Shown here: piece after piece, positions 33,718 through 47,339 of the stretch
Position numbering within the stretch: position 1 is the stretch's first letter
How the letters are laid out: every line of letters begins with the position of its first letter
Source: Lunularia cruciata
Taxonomy: Eukaryota; Streptophyta; Marchantiopsida; Lunulariales; Lunulariaceae
Assembly (NCBI GenBank): GCA_948567375.1
Contig: OX419758.1
Span: forward strand, 28,029,001-28,093,000
Direction of reading: 5' to 3'
Length of the DNA: 64,000 nt
The notes under the pieces: generated by a model
Database searches by the model: none
What the model was told of the DNA's origin: nothing
The model's input: the letters and a program-made list of their open reading frames with translations, nothing else
Position numbers and translations under genes: made by a program

Positions 33718-33960
33718 TCAAGTACATCTAGGACATAAAAATTATCCTTGAGAAACCATCATGAGGGTAGGAGTCAAACATGCCATATGCTATCCTCTTG
33801 AACAACCATCACACACAAACATAGTATCAACTCCACCAAAAGAGCCACATGATATACATCACAAGCCTACACATACAAGTGTCAAGCTTGGGTCCATAGT
33901 GCCATCAATGTTTAGGAGGTGGCATGGTGCACATGATCCTTCCAAACACCACCATCATGT
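33718..33960 (-). pseudogene. E2 C-terminal PHD finger
   Basis: Minus strand reads C-I-S-C, then FVCDGCSRG-stop-HMACLTP and FLCPRCT, ending in a stop at 33718. The residues follow the PHD pattern Cys-x2-Cys, Cys-x2-Cys, His-x2-Cys, Cys-x2-Cys, with the usual VCDxC-x2-GWH and PLxxVPxGxWxCPxC spacing. The Trp before His is TAG. A CHLLNIDGTMDPSLTLV linker precedes it. PHD fingers read histone H3 tails; a targeting role is inference. Confidence 0.82.
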
Positions 33961-34334
33961 CCTTCAAAAATTGAGCAATCTATAAGGCAAAACCTCACAC
34001 ATTCTCAAGATAGTGTAGCTTGTAGTAGCTTCCAAAGTTCTTTGTGTAGTCTTTTGTAGATATACATAGTCATGTAGATGAAATCAATGGATAAATGGTT
34101 CTATAACCTCCTCTTCAAATTACTATTTGAGCAAAGAATAAGGTAAGGTATCCTTATACTTTTTGAGCATAGTGTAAGCTATCCCTATGTTGAGCAATCA
34201 CTAAGTTCTCAAAGGCTATCAACATCACTCTTTAAAAGATCTTTGCCTATTGAGAACATGTGCTCACTCATATGCTTGGATCATTCAAGCCCAAAACTAA
34301 AGTAGCATCACAATGAATGGCTACAAGTAAATTT

Positions 34335-36560
34335 GGATTTCATCCAGAATAGAAAGTCTCACAAACTCTTTTCCCTCATCTTGTTGCATGAGCACTACTC
34401 CAAGCCCCAATGTACTCCAATCATTGTAAACATGGAATGGTCATTCTTTGGTTGGTCTCCTAAGAATAGGAGTACATGTCAGTCTCTCCTTGAGCTCTAT
34501 AAAAGCTCTCTCTTGTTCATCTTCCTAACACTACTCTTATGTAAGATTGGTCAAATTTGTCAAGGCCTTGGTAATGATATTAACTCCTCTAACATATTGG
34601 CAATAGAATTTTGCTAATCCAAGGAATGCTTGCACTATGCTCACATCTATAGGCCAAGGAATACATACAATAGCATGGTTTATTGAACACCAAGTTTACT
34701 AGGGTAGATATTGTGACCCAAATACTCAACTTGCTCATGAAATAATTTGCACTTTACAAGATGTATTTGTGTCCATGAGATCTCAACCTCCTACAAACCT
34801 CAAACAAATATGTTTTGTGCTCCTCCACAATAATGTTATAGACCAAAATGTCACCAATATAGCCCCAAGAAAAATCAAATCCTATTGGGATCTTGTCCAT
34901 GACCCTTTAGTACTTGGTAAGAGTATTCTTTAAACCTAATGGTATGAACCTCCACTAATAGAATACATCCTTGCCACGAGGATCAATAGCTCAAAATGTT
35001 ACCTTAGAATTATCCTCCTCCTTGATTGGCAACTCATAATATCTTACTCAAAGATCCAAAGTACTAAAGACCTTTGCATACCCATTTCTATCCAAGATCT
35101 CTTTTGGTGTAGTCATTGTAAACTAATCAACCTTAATTTATCAATTAATAAGATGGTAATATCCATATATCCACCTATTTGTGTAGATTTTATGCATATC
35201 ATTCTTGATTGGAATCACTATAGTTGAAGCATACTCTCCATGTGAAATCTCTATTAAACCAACCTCAAAAAGGCCTCTACTTTGGCTCTAAAGCAATGCT
35301 CTCTCCATGTCACTATATTTGTAGGGATGTCCAAAAATTAGTGTATTGATAGTAAGCTGAATCCAAATATTAGGTCCTTTTGGAGCACCCAAATCCTTCA
35401 TATTGAAAGCAACACAACTCATATTGCTCCTCAAGAACCTCCAAAATCTCTAGCTTTCTCCTCTTGTAAGCTTGGGTCCAATTTTTGGCACCCAAGTATC
35501 CTCTGTAACTAATGTAGGAGTGGAAGACGCATAGACTGGTTGCTACATTGGGGCCAAAAGAGCAATAATTTCATGCCTCTAACCACCAGAGTGCCAAACT
35601 TGAGCACAAAAAACTACTTCTACTTTCACTACAAGCTCCATATGTCCTCTGATTGCATCCCAAGTAGACCAAAGGTGTAACCCAAATAGACCACACTTAC
35701 CTAGATGGACCCCAAGTAGACCACTCTCACTAGTAGCTATTGGATGTATCTCAAGTTACCATGCCCACTTGGTCCCTTGCCCCCAACATGTATTTGAATT
35801 GTCCCGATAGGCATAGAGCTCACAAGTGTTCAAGTGGTGATGCCTATCAAGGGCATCCTACACTGCTCTACCAAGCCAAAGCTCACATTGGTCTCTTGGT
35901 GGTACAAAGACTCTATCCCAAGCTTGCTACACCAATTGATCTGCATGTTGTTGCAATGCTTCCTCAAAACTCCATAATGGAACAATCTTGGCCATATTCC
36001 AAATCCAAGTGATCTCCTCTAGTACTATAGATCTTTTGCATGGGCATTCCATTCCAATAAGTCACTAGGCCAAGTAACAAAACCATTGAAAGCTAAAACT
36101 GATGCCATGGTCCTTGATTATAGCGAGCCAAGACTACTACTACTACTACTAAAGCACACATGTAGGAAACATACCCATCTCTTTCTTGAATGCCAACTTG
36201 ACCTATAGGAAACTATCTCCTCCCAATAGTCAATATTAAAACTCATGCGGTATAACACTCATTGCTCTACCAACTAGCAAATTGTATGACTCTATTACTA
36301 TTGCAATGGCTTGAGCTTTCACTAAAAAAGTATCAGTCAAATGATAAGACTAAATTTGGACTTGAGTTCCCCACATGTAATGTACTTTGTAGAACCACTC
36401 CTAGAGATATCTAGATCTAAATAGTCTCTTCTCTACATTGGTCTTTGATAGTCCAAGACCAGCAATTGTAGCCTTCTCTAACATAAAAGGATGCACATCA
36501 GAGTCTAATAAGACCCTCTATGGTGTATAAACCTTCCTTGAAGGTCCCACCAAATGGAGA
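34335..36560 (-). pseudogene. pol: E2 protease-RT-RNase H relic
   Basis: Protease active site reads RVLLDSDVHPFML near 36510-36470 (Asp-Ser-Asp for Asp-Ser-Gly). RT catalytic block is GYIGDILVYN (YIDD to YIGD, 34850-34861). RNase H opens near 34440 with YNDWSTLGLGVVLMQQDEG, then joins integrase-tail sequence AIHCDATLVLGLNDPS at about 34335. Confidence 0.78.
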
Positions 36561-37314
36561 ATCCCACTTTGGTTGTCCGATAGGAAAAATCCAAGTGTGA
36601 ACCAGCTTGCTTAAGGTAGGTCTAGTTGGTAACTCCTCCAACCTAGTTGTTGTTGCCTACCATAAACCACTAATTGCTAAATGGATCCCATGCTCCTCAC
36701 CCAAGTCAAATCCACCATCAACCACCTTTGCTCTAGAAGTAGGAACCATCTCATCCCTACTCTCCCAAAGTATGGCAGCCAACCGTTACATTGGAGTGGA
36801 GTTAGCTCCCAATATAACCATATCATTGGTTGAGAACAAAGGGAAGCATATAATCAATTGATCCACCCCTAACATTATGCTAGACTCAATCTGTGTAGTA
36901 GCAAGTGGCTGACTAGTATAAAGTCCATCAAATGCTTCATCACTACCTACCACACCTACATTAGCACATCTAGGAGCAATGGATATTATCTATAGTGCCT
37001 CTAAGAGTATGAAAGACTAGGGAAGTTTGACCTATCTACCAACCTCTCCTCTTTGTGAGTCCAATTCCACTAATGCTCTTCTAGGCTCTAGAGCACAAAT
37101 TGCACTCCTAGTCATTATGGTAGATGCATCTACTTGTGCTACTATACATATAAAGTCCAAGGTATCTCTATTACCAACATAAGAGGTAGAAGCCTCAACC
37201 TCAAATCTGATCTCCTTTGAGCTAGGGCCATGCTAGCCAATCTTTGTTCCAACTGCTCAATCTAAGTAGCCATGGCTATATCAAAAGTAAGAGTAGGTAG
37301 TAGATCCCTACCAA

Positions 37315-38560
37315 CTATAGATCCTTTGCTTCCACCTTTATCACCTCATTTTCCATGAATTGGAGCTCTTTTACCACTTGCCATAGCAAACCTACCACTA
37401 TGTAACTCCGAGTGAAGGTCAAAGCATTGATCATTGGTATGACCAATTCTATGGCAATGGTCACATAGTCTTTGTGATGTACCAGAGGTATCATATCCAC
37501 TACCTTGAGTGCACTCTTCTTGTGGTGAGGTCCACCACAAGTCCAACAAGCAACACACCACTCACCGTCTATTGTTGACCTAAAAATGAAGGTAAGTGTC
37601 TAGCTACACTAGGCCCTCCATTTGCTCCATAAGTTCTAAGCTATCCACTCAGCACTCAGAAGCCAACATGGTATGGTGCTCTTTACTACACTCTAGAAGA
37701 AGTAACAACTATAGATGAGATGTCCCTACCAAATCCAAATATCACCACCCTCTCCTCTACCATGTTGAGCTCAATGAGCTTAGTGTAACTAAAGAATACC
37801 ACCAAAGTAGGTGAGTTAGCCTATAACAACATAAAATCATGTACTCTATGTTGCATTCCATGTCCAAGATCCATACTAAAATTGGATTGCTTGGGCTCAA
37901 TAGCTCCTTGAGTGAAAGTGATCAACTATCTCATGCAAGTATATGCCTTGCATAAGCTCTCTCCAACCTTCCATTGGAACACTTACAAGCTCCTTGGCTT
38001 GTTTGTCTACATTCCTTGGTAGTTCTACCTCAAACACTAAAAGAACTCCACCATGGGGTTAAACCCCCTGTATTGCACCACCCCTTGTAGCGGTACCTCT
38101 ACTTGAAGTAGCACCATCTCCAACTAGTGCACCTCCACTAGATACACCAATGCTACTAGACCTAGAACTCATTGATACTACTGATCTACTGCTAGAAACC
38201 AAGCCTAAAGTGATGGAGATGTAGTGAAGAGATCAATATGGTCTCCATTGTTCAAGTGAGCTCTCTTGAATTCATGGTAGTCATCAATTGGTAGTCCATC
38301 TAAGTGCTAGAACAACCTCTTCCATGCCATGAATGGTGGTGGGGACAAAGTTTGATTCCGCATTTATCGTAGATCACACCAAGTATTAAATTCCTAAATA
38401 AAGGCATCTAACTCAATGGTACCCATTATACCAAAGAAGCACTTGGAGCCTTTAGAGGTCCCATAAATCTTGTTTATGTCCTACAAAAATAGTATGGATA
38501 CACTTGGTGCACTCTCAATTGAATCAGGTCTTGTATAAAACTCCAAATCAAAGGTCAATC
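37315..38560 (-). pseudogene. gag: E2 gag
   Basis: Two CCHC knuckles: CWTCGGPHHKK(E)C at about 37530 and CDHCHRIGHTNDQC within 37475-37420, followed by HSELHSGRFAMASGKR. The matching plus-strand frame in E1 starts as MRDEIDSKLEFDIGG. The upstream gag core is visible only in fragments up to about 38560. Confidence 0.75.
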
Positions 38561-39218
38561 TCCTCTCTCATTGGGATTTGAGATACAAGTTGATACAAAA
38601 TGCCACTCTATGTAAACTCATTTCATATTGCATCAATATCTCCTCCAAAATCTCCAAAAAACTCTATTGTGACAATGTAACTCAAACCACAATTGTAACC
38701 ATCACAAGTATCTCACCAAGGATCACCATCAAGTGCCACTCCCAATTGAACACTCACTAATATAGATCTAATTGTAATAACTATACTAGGAGAAAAGAGT
38801 GACCTATAACCTACTATTATAACGCACATTCTCATGATCTACAAGTTATCACTTCCTGCCTTACCAAAGAGAAACATAAGTAGTCTAACTGGTCATCATC
38901 CAAACCTCACTACCAAGAAAGAGCAAACCAGAGCACCAATGCTCTAAAGTCAAGGTACCTCACACAAACATGGTGCACAAATTATATGTAGAGAACAGAG
39001 TGAGTCCAATCCAATCACAAGAAGTCAAAAAAAAACCTTCCATCTAATAAATCAACATTAGATTGACTCTACCACCATTTGATATTTGATATAATAAGAG
39101 TGAGTGTCTATGTACTCCTAAGCTACTAGGATCATCAAGGATGAGATCAAATTCCCTCTTGTAGCCAAATCTACATGTGTATAGGTATGATTCAATCAAT
39201 CACCATGACAACAAGTGA

Positions 39219-39288
39219 GGGTGAATGAATTGGCTAGGGTACTAGTCTAGGAATTAGAAATTTGGGTTCAAACCCTATTGTGCACAAT
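39219..39288 (+). other. tRNA-like segment in E2 leader
   Basis: A-box-like GAATTGGCTAGGGTACTAG and a good B box GGGTTCAAACCC about 30 bases later, ending TATTGTGCACAA. It is antisense to E2. E1 (42368-42442) and E3 (62152-62230) carry the same segment at the same place and relative orientation. Confidence 0.65.
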
Positions 39289-40076
39289 CTAGACACTAGA
39301 TTTTACCAAACAAAGACTAAAAACTACCAAAAAATCATCTAAACTTGCTAGTCATGCTAGCCTCATGGCAACAAGTTTGCTTGCTTGCCTTTCTAGGCCT
39401 TTGTAGTCTCTTTAGCCCTCAACTCCCTCAAAGCCTCTAAATGCCAAATGAGACCTTTCTTCTTGCCAATTCAAACCCTCTCAAAAGCTGGCCAACCTTC
39501 ACCAACTTGAGCACTAGTTAGGGCAAAATTAACCCAAATATGGCCTTTTCTCTTGCCAATTTGAACCTTCTCTAAATCTGGCTAACCTTCAAAAACTAGA
39601 GCACTAGTTAAGGCAATTTGGGCAACCTCTAACTCTAAAAAACCTCCACAAACTAGACTTCCAAATTTGGACAACCTTGGCCAATCTAAGACAATTTCCT
39701 TATAGTTAGCTAATTGCCAAATCCTTCATTGAATATCAACTTGAACCAAATTGAGAATATAGGGATCTCCAAATCCTTAATTTGAGGGATAGACTCCCAA
39801 ATCTGCCTCCAATTTGCAACACTAAGGCCTCTAATTTCACTCTCTTGCTCTCAAATGGATGTCCATTAACTCAAAAATTGCCCTCAATTCTAAAAAATTT
39901 GGGCTATACTTCCATACATTATCCTTCCCATTGCCAAATTTGCATCAACTCAAGCAAAACTTTTGCACATAATCACTCTCATGGAAATCTAGGACCACAA
40001 TCAAATGTACCAATGATCCACCAAGCTTGGAGATACCATCAATGCCATTTGTTCTTACACCCAATTTCCCCTTGGA

Positions 40077-40520
40077 TGTAATCAATTAACTATTCCACTC
40101 AAATCACACTCAAATTGGATCCAAACTTGATCCTCCACTCAAAAAATTTCCGACAAGTAGACATTCATTACAATCAAGCCACACTCACTCTAGCTAAAAA
40201 GACTCCATTGTGATGCTCACCAGCCTCTATCCACCATAGCCAAGAACTTGAAGGCTCAACATCAAGGAAGTGAGTACTCTAGAGCTACACTTCAAAAGTA
40301 TACCCCTTTGCTCAACCTCAGTCTCCAACCCTTATGGTGTTACTAATAATACGTCTAATAGTGAAAATGATTGTAGGTCCCACCATGTGATCAATAGCCC
40401 TAACATGAACTATGGCCGCTTTTAAGTAGTCCATGAGCAACTACCAAAATAATTATAACTACTAACACTACCACTCCAACTTCCAAGCAAACTAGCTTTG
40501 ACGGTACAAATGTCCTGTCA
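40077..40520 (-). repeat. E2 5' LTR
   Basis: 444 bp; element-sense start TGACAGGACATTTGTA and end GTTAATTGATTACA. Clearly homologous to 41521-41961 (inverted) and 60962-61396. Confidence 0.88.
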
Positions 40521-41520
40521 TTTATGCTTATATGACCAACCAAAGCTACACCAAGAGTGAGTTTGATTGTTATTTGTATTCCAAACAAGTTTAGAAGATT
40601 GTTATATGATGTTATTGTTATTATATCCATATATTTATATAATCTTTTTGATTCATCTATGATATGTTTATTGTACATCAAAGAATATTTCATATGGATA
40701 TCTACTAACAAGGTGGTTGACTACAAAGTTTCATATGAAGGACTTTAGATCTCCCAAGGGGATGTTAGGTATTATTATTTGATGAGTTTTGGCATGAAAA
40801 ATGCAAAGGCAATGAGTTCACCTTTAGCTTCTCATTTCATATTGTCTTTTGCATAGTGTCTTGACAGTACATTTGTGAATTTATATGCAAGTAGTATTTA
40901 CAATCATATGTATGCAATGGTTTGACAAGACTAAATATCATGTTTGAAGTTATTGTTGTAAGTAAATGCATGGTAGATAAAAGAGAGTATCATTAGGAAG
41001 TTTTAAAGTAGATATACTAATTTTAAAGTGTATTTTGGTATTATAATCCTTTTATTTTCAAAGCATGAGAGTGAGGACAAATCAAAACTTTGTTTATGCT
41101 GATTTTTCTTGAGATATGGACAAGATAAGCTCCTTTATCTGCAATGTCATTGTACTAGTTGTTGGACCTATAAGCTAGAAATCAAATTGATGGCACTTAT
41201 TTACAATTTCAATCACTAAAGTAATAAATATAGTTACATCAAAAGCAACTAAGAAAGCTATTTGATTGAAGAGGTTTTTGAGCTAGATTGGTCTCATTAT
41301 TACAAGATTTAATTCTTCTAGATTGTGGTTATCAAATTGCAATGTATTGGGTTAGGAATTAATTAACTCACTCTAGAAAGAAACATTTAGGTATGAGATA
41401 TTATTATTGAAATAATAATAATGGAGAAGTGTATTGTAAAAACTATATAGACAAGAGAATACTACTAATATGTTTACGAAGCCCTTACCTATTGAGAAGT
41501 TTAGGTTTTTCTTGGATCTA
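40521..41520. repeat. Spacer between E2 and E1 with copia-like LTR relics
   Basis: About 1,000 bp. CCCAAGGGGATGTTAGG near 40750-40768 looks like a copia polypurine tract and LTR start. TGTTGGACCTATAAGC at 41160 matches the copia-type LTR starts at 29826 and 50581. No coding frame is convincing. Confidence 0.4.
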
Positions 41521-41961
41521 TGTCACGTTATTTGTAGCATTGCACCTAGATTGCTTGGACTTTGGAGTAGTAGTGTTGGTAGTCAGAAGTATTTTGGTAG
41601 ATACTCATATACTACTTGTTGACAGTCAAATTTTGTATTTGGGGTATTGACTACATAGTGGGGCTCATTGTCACTTGCATTGTTTGTCTTGTCATATGTG
41701 CCATCAGCAAGACCGTAAGGGTTGGAGACAAGGGTGTATATTTTTGAAGTGCAGCTCTAAAGAGCTCACTTATGTGATGTTGAGCCTCGAGTTCTTGGCT
41801 ATGGTGGACAAAGGGCAGCAATCATCACCTAGATTCTCTTAGCTAGAGTGGGTGTGGCTTAACTCTAATCAATACCCGGTTGTTAGCAGATTATTGAGTG
41901 ACAAATCAAGTATTGATCTGATTGAGTGTGTGATTTGAGTTGTGTGAACAAACTAATTACA
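41521..41961 (+). repeat. E1 5' LTR
   Basis: 441 bp from TGTCACGTTATTTGTAGC to AACTAATTACA. The next bases, TTAGAGAAGTGAG, are conserved in E3 (TCAGAGAAATGAG) and may be the PBS, but they do not match the iMet site convincingly. Confidence 0.88.
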
Positions 41962-42367
41962 TTAGAGAAGTGAGGTCAGGGGTAAATCTGGTGCAACAAC
42001 TAAGGGTATTGGTGGTATCTCCAAGCCTTGCTGAGCAAGCTAGGATTTGGTGGTCAACAAACTCTAGGGATTTACATAAGATTTTATCTCAAATTTACAT
42101 CAGATTTTGGTTGGATTTTATGTCAGATTTTTGCTCAAGTTGGAGGAGCTTGGCCAGATTTGGAGGAGGTTTGCTAGATTTGGAGAGGGTTCAAAGTGGC
42201 AAGAAGAAAGGCCTCATTTGGCCTCATTTTGGCATTTAGAGACCTCTCATAGCTATGGGCTATGAGGCTACAAAGGTCTAGAAGGGCCAGCAAGCTTGCT
42301 AGCATGAGGCAATTTAGTTAAGAGTAGATTTTGGTCATTGTTTGGTGTAATCTGCACACATTGTTAG

Positions 42368-42442
42368 ATTGTGCACAATAGGCTACAAAGGCCTAGATCT
42401 CTGGTTTGTAGATTGGTGCCCTAGCCAACTAGTCCACCTTCA
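42368..42442 (-). other. tRNA-like segment in E1 leader
   Basis: Minus strand TGGACTAGTTGGCTAGGGCAC fits an RNA polymerase III A box; the B box is eroded in this copy. Same relative position as in E2 and E3. Confidence 0.55.
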
Positions 42443-43102
42443 CTTGTTGTCCTAGTGATTGTTCCACTATTATATTTACATTTGTAGCTTTGGCTAGAAG
42501 AGACAATTTGATCCCATTCTTGGTGATCTTGGTAGCTTAGGAAGTAGATAACTTGTATTATGTCAAATGCTAGATGGTGGTAGAGCTAGTTGGGTGTTGA
42601 TTTATGAGATGGAAGGTTTTTGTTTAGATTTCTTATGATTAGATCCCTCCATTCTCTACTTCCTATTTGTGCACCATGTTTGTGTGAGGTGCCTTGACTT
42701 TAGAGCTCTAGTGCTCTAATTTGCTCTTTGTAATGAGGCTAGAGTGATGACCAATCAGACTATCTATGTTTCTCCCTAGTGAGGTAAGAAATGATGACTT
42801 GTACATTGTGAGAGTGCATGTTGTGATGACAAGTTATAGGTTGCCCTTTCCCATAGTGTAGTTGTCATAGTTAGAGCTACATTAGTGGGTGATGTTTGGT
42901 TGGTATGTTGGCACTTGATGGTGTTGGCACTGGGTGGTGTTGGCACTTGGTGGGATATTTATAGTGGTTATGGTTGCGGGTTGTAGTTTTTGGTTATTTT
43001 TTCATGACAGAGTTCTTTGGGGATTCCAGAGGAGATAATGCTATAGTATGCAATAGGTTTACTTAGAGTGGCACTTGATATCAAATTGTATCTCAGATCC
43101 TA

Positions 43103-44290
43103 GTGAGAGATGAGATTGACTCTAAGTTGGAGTTTGACATAGGAGGTAATTCAATTAAGAGTGCACTTGGTGTGTCCGCACCGTTGTTGTGTGACATGGA
43201 GAAGATTTATGGGGCCTCCAAAGGCCCTATGTATTACTTTGGTATAGTGGGTATCATTGAGTTGGATGACTTCATCCAAGAGTTTGATAGTTGTGTGATA
43301 TGCAATAGATGCGGAACCCGACTTTGTTTACACCATTCATGCAATGGAAAGGGTTATTTCAACACTTGGAAGGGCTCTAATAGACAACTACCATGAGTTT
43401 AGGAAGGCTCACTTGGAAGAGATTGAGCTATGGAGACAATATTGGTCTCCAAACTATGTGTCCATCACTTCAAGCTCGGGTTCTAGGGGTAGATTAGCTA
43501 AACCCACGAGTTCTAGCTCTAGTAGCATTGGTGGATCTCTTGGGATGGTGCTAGTACAAGTAGAGGTACTACTATAGGAGGTGGTTTGGTACCAAGGTTT
43601 AACCTCATGGTGTAGTTCTTCCAATGTTTGAGGCAAAACTACCAAGGAGTGCAGATTGACAAGCTAAGGAGCTTGCAGGAGTTCTAGTGGAAGGCTAGAG
43701 AGAGCCTACACAATGCATACACTTGCATGAGATGGCTGATCAGTTTACTCAAGGAGTTATTGAGGCCCAAGTAGTCTTGTTTTGGTATGGGATACTGGAC
43801 AAGGAGTTGCAACATAGAGTCCATGATACTATGTTGTTATAGGCTACTTTGCCTACTTTGGCAATGGTATTTGGTTTGGCGGAGTGTATTGAGCTCTACA
43901 TGATAGAGGAGAGAGTAGTGATATTTGGATTTGGTAGAGAGACCTCATCCACAGGTGATACTTCTTCTAAAGTGCAATAGATTGCACCATGCTATGTTGG
44001 TTTTGAAGGATAGGGTGGACAACCCAAATCCTATGGAGCGAATGGAGGGCCTAGTGTAGCTTGACCCTTATCTTCATTTTTGGGTCAATGGTAGCCAATG
44101 AGTGGTGGTGTTGCTTGTTGAACTTGTGGTGGACCTCACCACAAGAGAGAGTGCACTTAGAGCAATAGACTTGATGCTTGGTGCATCACAACCAACGCAG
44201 AGACAATTGCCATAGATTTGGTAGCACCAATGACTAATGTTTTGACTTACACTCGAAGTTATAGAGTTATAGGGCTGCTATGGTAGGTGG
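43103..44290 (+). pseudogene. gag: E1 gag
   Basis: Starts MRDEIDSKLEFDIGGNSIKS; a conserved block MEKIYGASKG and IELDDFIQEFDS follows, shared with E3. A gag core follows (VQIDKLRSLQEF, ARESLHNAYTCMRWL) at about 43640-43740. A knuckle AC-stop-TCGGPHHKREC lies at 44113-44160, with a second site after it eroded. I chose the start by identity with E3's frame at 62880; an upstream start is possible. Confidence 0.75.
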
Positions 44291-45059
44291 TAGAGGAGCT
44301 CCAAGTCATGAAGGACAAGGTGGTAGAGGTGGTGGTAGAGGTACAATACTTGCTCTTACTTCTAATATAGCCATGGCTACTCAAATTGAGCAGTGAGAGC
44401 AAAGATTGGCTAGCATGGCCATAGCTTATAGGAGATCAGATTTGGGTGTTGAGGCTTCCACCTCATATATGTTGGTGATGGAGATGTCTTGGATTTTCAT
44501 ATGTGGAGTAGCATAGGTAGATGCCTCTGCTATAGTGACTAGGAGGGCAATACATGCTCTAGAGCCTAAAGGAGCATCAATGGAGTTAGATAGGAAAGGC
44601 TGGTAGACAAGTTAGACCTCCCTAGTCTTTTACACTCTTTGAGGCACTATAGATGACATCCATGGCTCCTAGATGTCCTAATGCAAGTGTGGTAGGTGGT
44701 GATGGGGTGCATGATGGACTACCTACTAGTCAACTGCATGCTAATACACAGATTGAGTCTAGAATAATGTTGGGGCCAGCTCAATTGATTATGCACTTTT
44801 CATTATTCTCAACCAATGGTATGTTTACATTGGGAGTTTTACCCAACCCTAGTATTTTGGTTGGTTGCTACGCTTTGTGAGAGTAAGGATGATATGATTC
44901 CTACTACTAGAGTAGAGGTGGTTGATAGTAAAGTTGACTTGGTTGAGGAGCATGGAATCTGCTTAGCAATTAATGTTTTATGGTAGGTAACAACAACTAG
45001 ATTGGAGGAGTTACCAACTAGACTTGCCTTTGAGCAAGAACAATTTACAAGTGGAGTTG

Positions 45060-45480
45060 TCCTATTGGATAACTAGAGGGGGACTTTTTGTTTGGTTAGA
45101 CCTTTAGGGAAGGTCTATACACTACAGAGGGTCTGACTAGACTTTGGTGCGTAGCTCTTTATGTTGGGGAAGGCGGCAATTATCAATGTGGAATTACAAG
45201 AGACCGATGTAGATAGGTGTCCATTTTAGATCCAAACATCTCTAGGAGGTGGTTCTACAAAATACATCACATGTAGAGAGCTTGTTGTACAAATTCAGCC
45301 AGGTCATCTGACTGATAGCTTTGTGGTGAGAGTTGAGGCCATTGCAACAATAGTTGAGTCATATGATGTATTAGTTGAGGGAATAGAGTTATACCTCATG
45401 GGTTTTAGTATTGACTATTGGAGGAGACAACCTCCTATAGACCAGGTTGGCAATCAGATGAGGGACGGGTATGTTGCCTA
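45060..45480 (+). pseudogene. pol: E1 protease relic
   Basis: Frame reads RPLGKVYTLQRV-stop-LDFGA, where L-D-S-G-A is expected, then IQTSLGGGSTKYITCREL and SYDVLVEGIELYLM (retropepsin C-terminal block, V-L-x-G). Active-site Ser is Phe and a stop precedes it. Confidence 0.7.
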
Positions 45481-47339
45481 CTAATATGCTTTAGTAGTAG
45501 TAGTCTTGGCTCACTATAATAAGGGACCATGTCAACATCTGTTTTAGCTTTTAGTGGTTGTGTTACTTGGCCTGCTGATTTATTGGAGGGGAATGTCCAT
45601 GAAGAGGATACTTCACTGCCAAAGGAGATTGCTTGGATTTGGAGTACAAGTGGGATTGTTCATTCCACCTTGGATGTTCCATTGTGGAGTTCAAAGAGGC
45701 ATTGCAACAACATGCAAATCAATTGGTGCAATAGACTTGGAGTGGAGCCTTTGTACCACCATGAGACCTATGTGAGGATGAACCTCCAAAGTTGATTACC
45801 TTGACACCTTTGGATACCACACTCATTGCTTGCCAATATCTAATAGAGGAAGTATGTCTATTGGAGTTGTTTGGTGAGATTAGCATTGGACTAGTTGTAG
45901 TACTACAAGTGGGTATATGAGTACAGAGGTACTTGTATATGGAGAAAGATGAGACTGTTAGGCAATTCTCTCTACATCATGTGGCACACTTGGCCTATTG
46001 GTATCTTGAGTTATTACAATGGTTAATAATCAGGGGTTACCAAAAGATCCTACCAATAAACATTTCATTGCTAGGGATGTAGGATTTGGAGAGACATGGT
46101 CCCATTCATTTGGGGATTTTTGAATAGCTATGTTAGGGATATACATATGTTTGCCAAGGTTTGGGCCTTTATGATCCCCATTTTGGTGTGTTTTGGGAGA
46201 TGTTACGTATACTATGACATCTCCAAGTTCATTACTCCATTTCTCCAACTTACATTTTGGAGAATGTCCTCTTTGATGGGTGATTCTTGCACTTAGGTGG
46301 TGGCAAGTACACATTAAGTCTATTCTTGGATGGAACCTACAATGTTTTTAGATGTAGCAAGAGTGGGATCATGGGCTCATTGTCTTTATCTTTGGTGGAT
46401 AAATCTCTTACCAAGAGAGGTTCTATAGTGTGCTTATGATGGGATTCAATGACTTGACTACCTTATTGTTGATGAGATTTTGGATGTCGAGTGCCAGTCT
46501 CAGATAGTGGTAGTGGCTGATAGGTCACCTATTGCAATGGTGAACCTACTTGGACAGCTCCAAGCTGTTTTTACCATAGTTTATGATTTTCCTAGGCTCC
46601 CATGTTTTTTGAGAAGGAGGTCTTGGACTTTTTTGGGACTCACAATTATAGTAATTGGTGGAGCCCGACACCTATGAGAGAGAGCATGCAATGGGTTTTT
46701 GCATTGGTATTATTGCTATTCCAATAGTGTCAAAGGTATCTATGCATCAGGTGTTAGGTCAGGCTATGGACCTAAACTATTTGACATGGATTGTGAGCTT
46801 TGACTTGGTAGAGCAACATAGGATGTGCTTCATAGGCATCACCACTCAAAAACTTGTGAGCTTTGTGCCTATTGAGATGATTCAAGCACATGCTAGGGCA
46901 ATGGACAGAGTGGATAGGGTATTCTTGTGACACAATTAGTGGCTACTAGAGAGAGTGGTCTTCTTGGAGTCCATCCATGTGAGCGTGGTCTACTTGGGTT
47001 ATACCCTTGGTCTACTTGGGATGTAGCTAGAAGACGTATGGAGCTTGCAGCCAAATTGGAGAGAGTTTTTCACATTGGGACCTCTAGTGGTTGGAGGTAT
47101 GACACTACTACTCCCAAGGGCCTAATGTAGCAGCCAATCAATATATCTTCCACTTCTATGATAATTATAGAGGATACTTGGGAGCCAAATCTTGGACCCA
47201 AGCTTATAAGAAGAGAAAGACAAAGAGTTTGGAGGTTCTTGAGGAGCTACACGAGTTGTTTTGCCTTTAGTATGAAGGATTGGGTGCTCTAAAAGGACCT
47301 ATTATTTGTATTAGCTGACTAGCAATACACTTGTTTTTT

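Larger units (their letters stand above)
33039..40520 (-). mobile_element. Element E2: gypsy element with PHD finger
   Basis: Minus-strand element: 5' LTR 40077-40520, leader with tRNA-like segment, gag with two zinc knuckles (about 37560-37430), protease relic (about 36530-36400), RT (YxDD region 34850-34861), RNase H start, integrase C-terminal part, PHD finger (33724-33858), truncated 3' LTR (33039-33439). Compared with E1, about 1.3 kb is deleted between RNase H and the integrase tail near 34335. The coding frame is shattered; the longest pieces are about 70 codons. Confidence 0.85.

Noticed and set aside
33761-33985. His/Pro-rich 74-codon plus-strand frame
   Set aside because: It is antisense to the E2 PHD-finger region, whose Cys/Trp pattern explains the sequence.
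39219-39288. Functional tRNA gene
   Set aside because: Polymerase III boxes are present but no closed acceptor stem or clear anticodon arm; it is repeated in all E leaders.
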